Position numbers and translations under genes: made by a program. The notes beneath the pieces were generated by a model. It made no database searches, was not told the DNA's origin, and saw nothing but the letters and a program-made list of their open reading frames with translations. Below, piece by piece: positions 62,063-64,000 of a stretch of DNA of 64,000 nucleotides. This DNA comes from Gammaproteobacteria bacterium (lineage in GTDB: Bacteria; Pseudomonadota; Gammaproteobacteria; Steroidobacterales; Steroidobacteraceae), in the NCBI GenBank assembly GCA_003132025.1, contig PKWJ01000035.1, positions 37,069-101,068 on the forward strand, in the 5' to 3' direction. The number at the start of each line of letters is the position of its first letter. Within the stretch, counting starts at the first letter, position 1.

Positions 62063-63334
62063 GTGGAAATCAACAAGATCATGGGACGGGCCAAATCGAT
62101 GCTATTGACGCCGCGCACCGAATGGCCGGTGGTTGCGGCGGAACCCGAAACGATCGGGGGCCTGTACTCCGGTTACATCATCATTCTGGCGGCGATACCG
62201 GCGATCGTGCGTTTTCTGTCGTCAACGCTCATCGGCGTGTCGGTACCCTTCCTGGGCTCGTTTCGCATGCCCATCGCCGCCGGCCTCACCACCGCCGTCC
62301 TGACCTATGTACTGGCCCTGATATGGATCTTCGTCGTCGCCCTGATCGTGGACGCACTCGCGCCCTCATTCGGCGGCGAGAAAAACCGGGTACAGGCGCT
62401 CAAGGCGGTCGCCTACTCCTCCACGGCCTACTGGGTGGCGTCGATCATTGGCATCATTCCCGGCCTCGGCCTGATCGCGGCACTGGTTGGCGGTATTTAC
62501 AGCATCTACCTGCTGAACATGGGCCTGCCGTTCACGATGAAGGGCCCAACCGACAAGGCCATCGGCTACACCGCGGTCACCATCATCGTAGCGATCATCG
62601 TCGGCTGGGTGTTCGCCATCGTCGTGGGGTCAGTCGCCGGGCTGGGCATGGGGTTCGGGCGCGGTCTCACCGGCTATGCGCCGCCGAGTTACTCGCGCCC
62701 CAGCGGCGAGTTCGCGCCCGGGACCACTGGAGCGGCCCTTCAGGCTTGGACCAAGAAGATGGCAGACGCCGGCAAACAGGTGGACGCGGCACAGAAATCC
62801 GGCGATCCAAACGCCCAGGCCAACGCGGTGGGCCAGATGATCGGCGCCGCCGTGGGCAGTGGCGGCAAGGTCGAATCGCTGCCGCCTGATCAGCTCAAGC
62901 CGTTCGTGCCCGATACCCTGGTGGGACTGAAGCGCACCCAGATGTCGGTCGATCGAAGCGGTGCCCTGGGAATGCAGGTCTCCAAGGCTACCGCAACCTA
63001 TTCGGATGACGGTCAGCACCAGTTGAACCTGAAGATCACCGACACCGGATCGCTCAAAGGCCTGGTTGGACTCGCCGCAGGCTGGGGCGGCGTGGAGCAG
63101 GATACTGAAACCGACACCGGCTACGACAAGACCTATAAGAGCGGCGGGCATCTGGTGCATGAAAAATGGGATAACCACGCCAACTTCGGAGAATACGGCG
63201 TGGTCGTGGGCGATCGCTTCACGGTCGACGTCTCGGGTAACGCCGCCAGCATCGATGAATTGAAATCGGCCGTCTCCGGCATCGATCTTGCCGGACTCGA
63301 AGCACTGAAGAACCAGGGCGTTCAGCCCAATTGA
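62063..63334 (+). CDS. YIP1-family membrane protein with soluble C-terminal domain
   Basis: 423 residues. Residues about 1-215 form the YIP1 domain with five or six helices (LYSGYIIILAAIPAIVRFL, LALIWIFVVALIVDALAPSFGG). A 20-residue linker then leads to a soluble region (about 230-423) with GxxxG-like segments and a beta-rich end (KATATYSDDGQHQLNLKITD). Starts at GTG 62063, GGGAG upstream. Bacterial YIP1 proteins are not functionally characterised. Convergent with the CsgG-like gene; the stops are 30 nt apart. Confidence 0.8.
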   Translation: MEINKIMGRAKSMLLTPRTEWPVVAAEPETIGGLYSGYIIILAAIPAIVRFLSSTLIGVSVPFLGSFRMPIAAGLTTAVLTYVLALIWIFVVALIVDALAPSFGGEKNRVQALKAVAYSSTAYWVASIIGIIPGLGLIAALVGGIYSIYLLNMGLPFTMKGPTDKAIGYTAVTIIVAIIVGWVFAIVVGSVAGLGMGFGRGLTGYAPPSYSRPSGEFAPGTTGAALQAWTKKMADAGKQVDAAQKSGDPNAQANAVGQMIGAAVGSGGKVESLPPDQLKPFVPDTLVGLKRTQMSVDRSGALGMQVSKATATYSDDGQHQLNLKITDTGSLKGLVGLAAGWGGVEQDTETDTGYDKTYKSGGHLVHEKWDNHANFGEYGVVVGDRFTVDVSGNAASIDELKSAVSGIDLAGLEALKNQGVQPN

Positions 63335-63364
63335 CGGCGACGCCCCCGCTTACGCTGCGCGGCG

Positions 63365-64000
63365 TTATTTCGCCAGCTGCACCATGGTCGACACCACCCA
63401 GCCCTCGTTGCCGAGCTCGTCGTTGACCTTCCACCACACGCCCTGTTTGTCGCCGGTCGGATAGAGCTGCATGCCGACATCCAGATCGCGCACCACTTTG
63501 GACTTCAGATCCGGGCTGGTGTAGAGCTTGCTGGGCTTGGCCATGGTAACGGCCTGCTGCACATTGTCCGCTTTCGCATCGGGCGCCTGGTTCTTCACAT
63601 CGTTGACCAGCTTGGTGTAGGCATCCAGGTACGCCATGGCGACCACCTGCCCGATCTCGGTATTGGAGTAGCTGCTGGCACCCGCAGCGGCGAACCCTCC
63701 CATGAATCCAAGACCGCCGCCGCCCATCCAGCCAAGGTCGGTTTTCTTCGCGTGTCCCTCCTCCAGCGCCAACTGCTCGGTGGACCGCACGTCGGTCAGC
63801 GTCAGCACCACGTCCGCAGTCTTGCTCTTGAGGCTGATGCCTCCCAGCATCGCACCGAACCCGTGCCCGATCATGCCGCCGAGCGCACCGCCCACATTGG
63901 TGCCCTGTGCATTGCCGTTGCGGTTGGCGATGTCCGGCACCAGCACGTAGTCAGCGGCCTTCATCTGCCCTTTGCCGATGTTCGAGCCCTGGCGCTCCTC
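63365..64000 (-). CDS. CsgG-like lipoprotein fragment with C-terminal SH3 domain (5' end outside window)
   Basis: The gene continues past the right edge. The visible 211 codons cover a CsgG/LpoB-like region (about visible residues 1-130: ERQGSNIGKGQMKAADYVLVPDI, then the Gly-rich GGALGGMIGHGFGAMLGG and LTDVRSTEQLALEEGHAKK). A bacterial SH3 domain (about 150-205, LYTSPDLKSKVV, GVWWKVNDELGNEGWVV) ends it. CsgG-type proteins form or modulate outer-membrane pores; the SH3 part may contact cell wall. N-terminus and lipobox are not seen, so lipidation is inferred from the family. Confidence 0.75.
   Translation of the reverse strand, partial: EERQGSNIGKGQMKAADYVLVPDIANRNGNAQGTNVGGALGGMIGHGFGAMLGGISLKSKTADVVLTLTDVRSTEQLALEEGHAKKTDLGWMGGGGLGFMGGFAAAGASSYSNTEIGQVVAMAYLDAYTKLVNDVKNQAPDAKADNVQQAVTMAKPSKLYTSPDLKSKVVRDLDVGMQLYPTGDKQGVWWKVNDELGNEGWVVSTMVQLAK

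Noticed and set aside
63335..63365. Terminator between the YIP1 and CsgG-like genes
   Set aside because: The ACGCC/GGCGT stem is only 5 bp with mismatches inside; too weak to call.

Overview
The window is GC-rich, densely packed chromosomal DNA with about 53 protein-coding genes, two of them cut by the window edges. I see no rRNA, tRNA, CRISPR array, insertion sequence or phage module. The gene types suggest a gammaproteobacterium: a fused CysG, an Fe-S APS reductase, a sulfite reductase paired with DUF934, TonB-dependent uptake and many Sec/Tat/lipoprotein exports. My guess is something near Steroidobacterales, Nevskiales or Xanthomonadales. That is inference from gene content, not a placement.

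Left part (0-19 kb): housekeeping metabolism. A minus-strand operon cysH-cysG-cysK-apbE (834-5077) faces hemB-hemL (5256-7525). Glycogen genes glgX and glgB follow, then cysI with its DUF934 partner. Together HemL and HemB make porphobilinogen on the way to uroporphyrinogen III, CysG turns that into siroheme, CysI uses siroheme to reduce sulfite made by CysH, and CysK fixes the sulfide into cysteine. A divergent PEP carboxylase and a KefC-type antiporter close this part.

Middle (19-41 kb): envelope systems. A minus-strand operon (about 29457 to 19205) encodes a thioredoxin-like protein, a small exported coiled-coil protein, two large exported TPR proteins, an exported Ala/Pro-rich protein, one ExbB/TolQ, two ExbD/TolR and a TonB-like protein with an AgmX/PglI-type C-terminus. 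This looks like a proton-driven envelope motor. Beside it are a Tat substrate, a LamG lipoprotein with two CxxCH motifs, a one-CxxCH protein, a divergent lipoprotein resembling the hydrazine synthase alpha subunit with two CxxCH motifs, an SH3/beta-barrel protein, a beta-barrel lipoprotein, TlpA, DUF4266 and DUF3570. This stretch is the best candidate for an undescribed system.

Right part (41-64 kb): a plus-strand run of a SYLF protein, an ABC-2 exporter pair, a DMT transporter, a rhomboid protease and a KirBac channel. Next is a minus-strand set in which an active HtrA-like protease and a catalytically dead paralogue flank a stand-alone LuxR-type DNA-binding domain. Then come a periplasmic nucleotidase, a TPR-sulfotransferase with a TonB-dependent receptor, a DUF4331/poly-Ser lipoprotein/TPR/HupE operon, a hydroxyacid dehydrogenase, glutathione peroxidase, a thioredoxin-like protein, a YIP1-family protein and a partial CsgG-like/SH3 protein.
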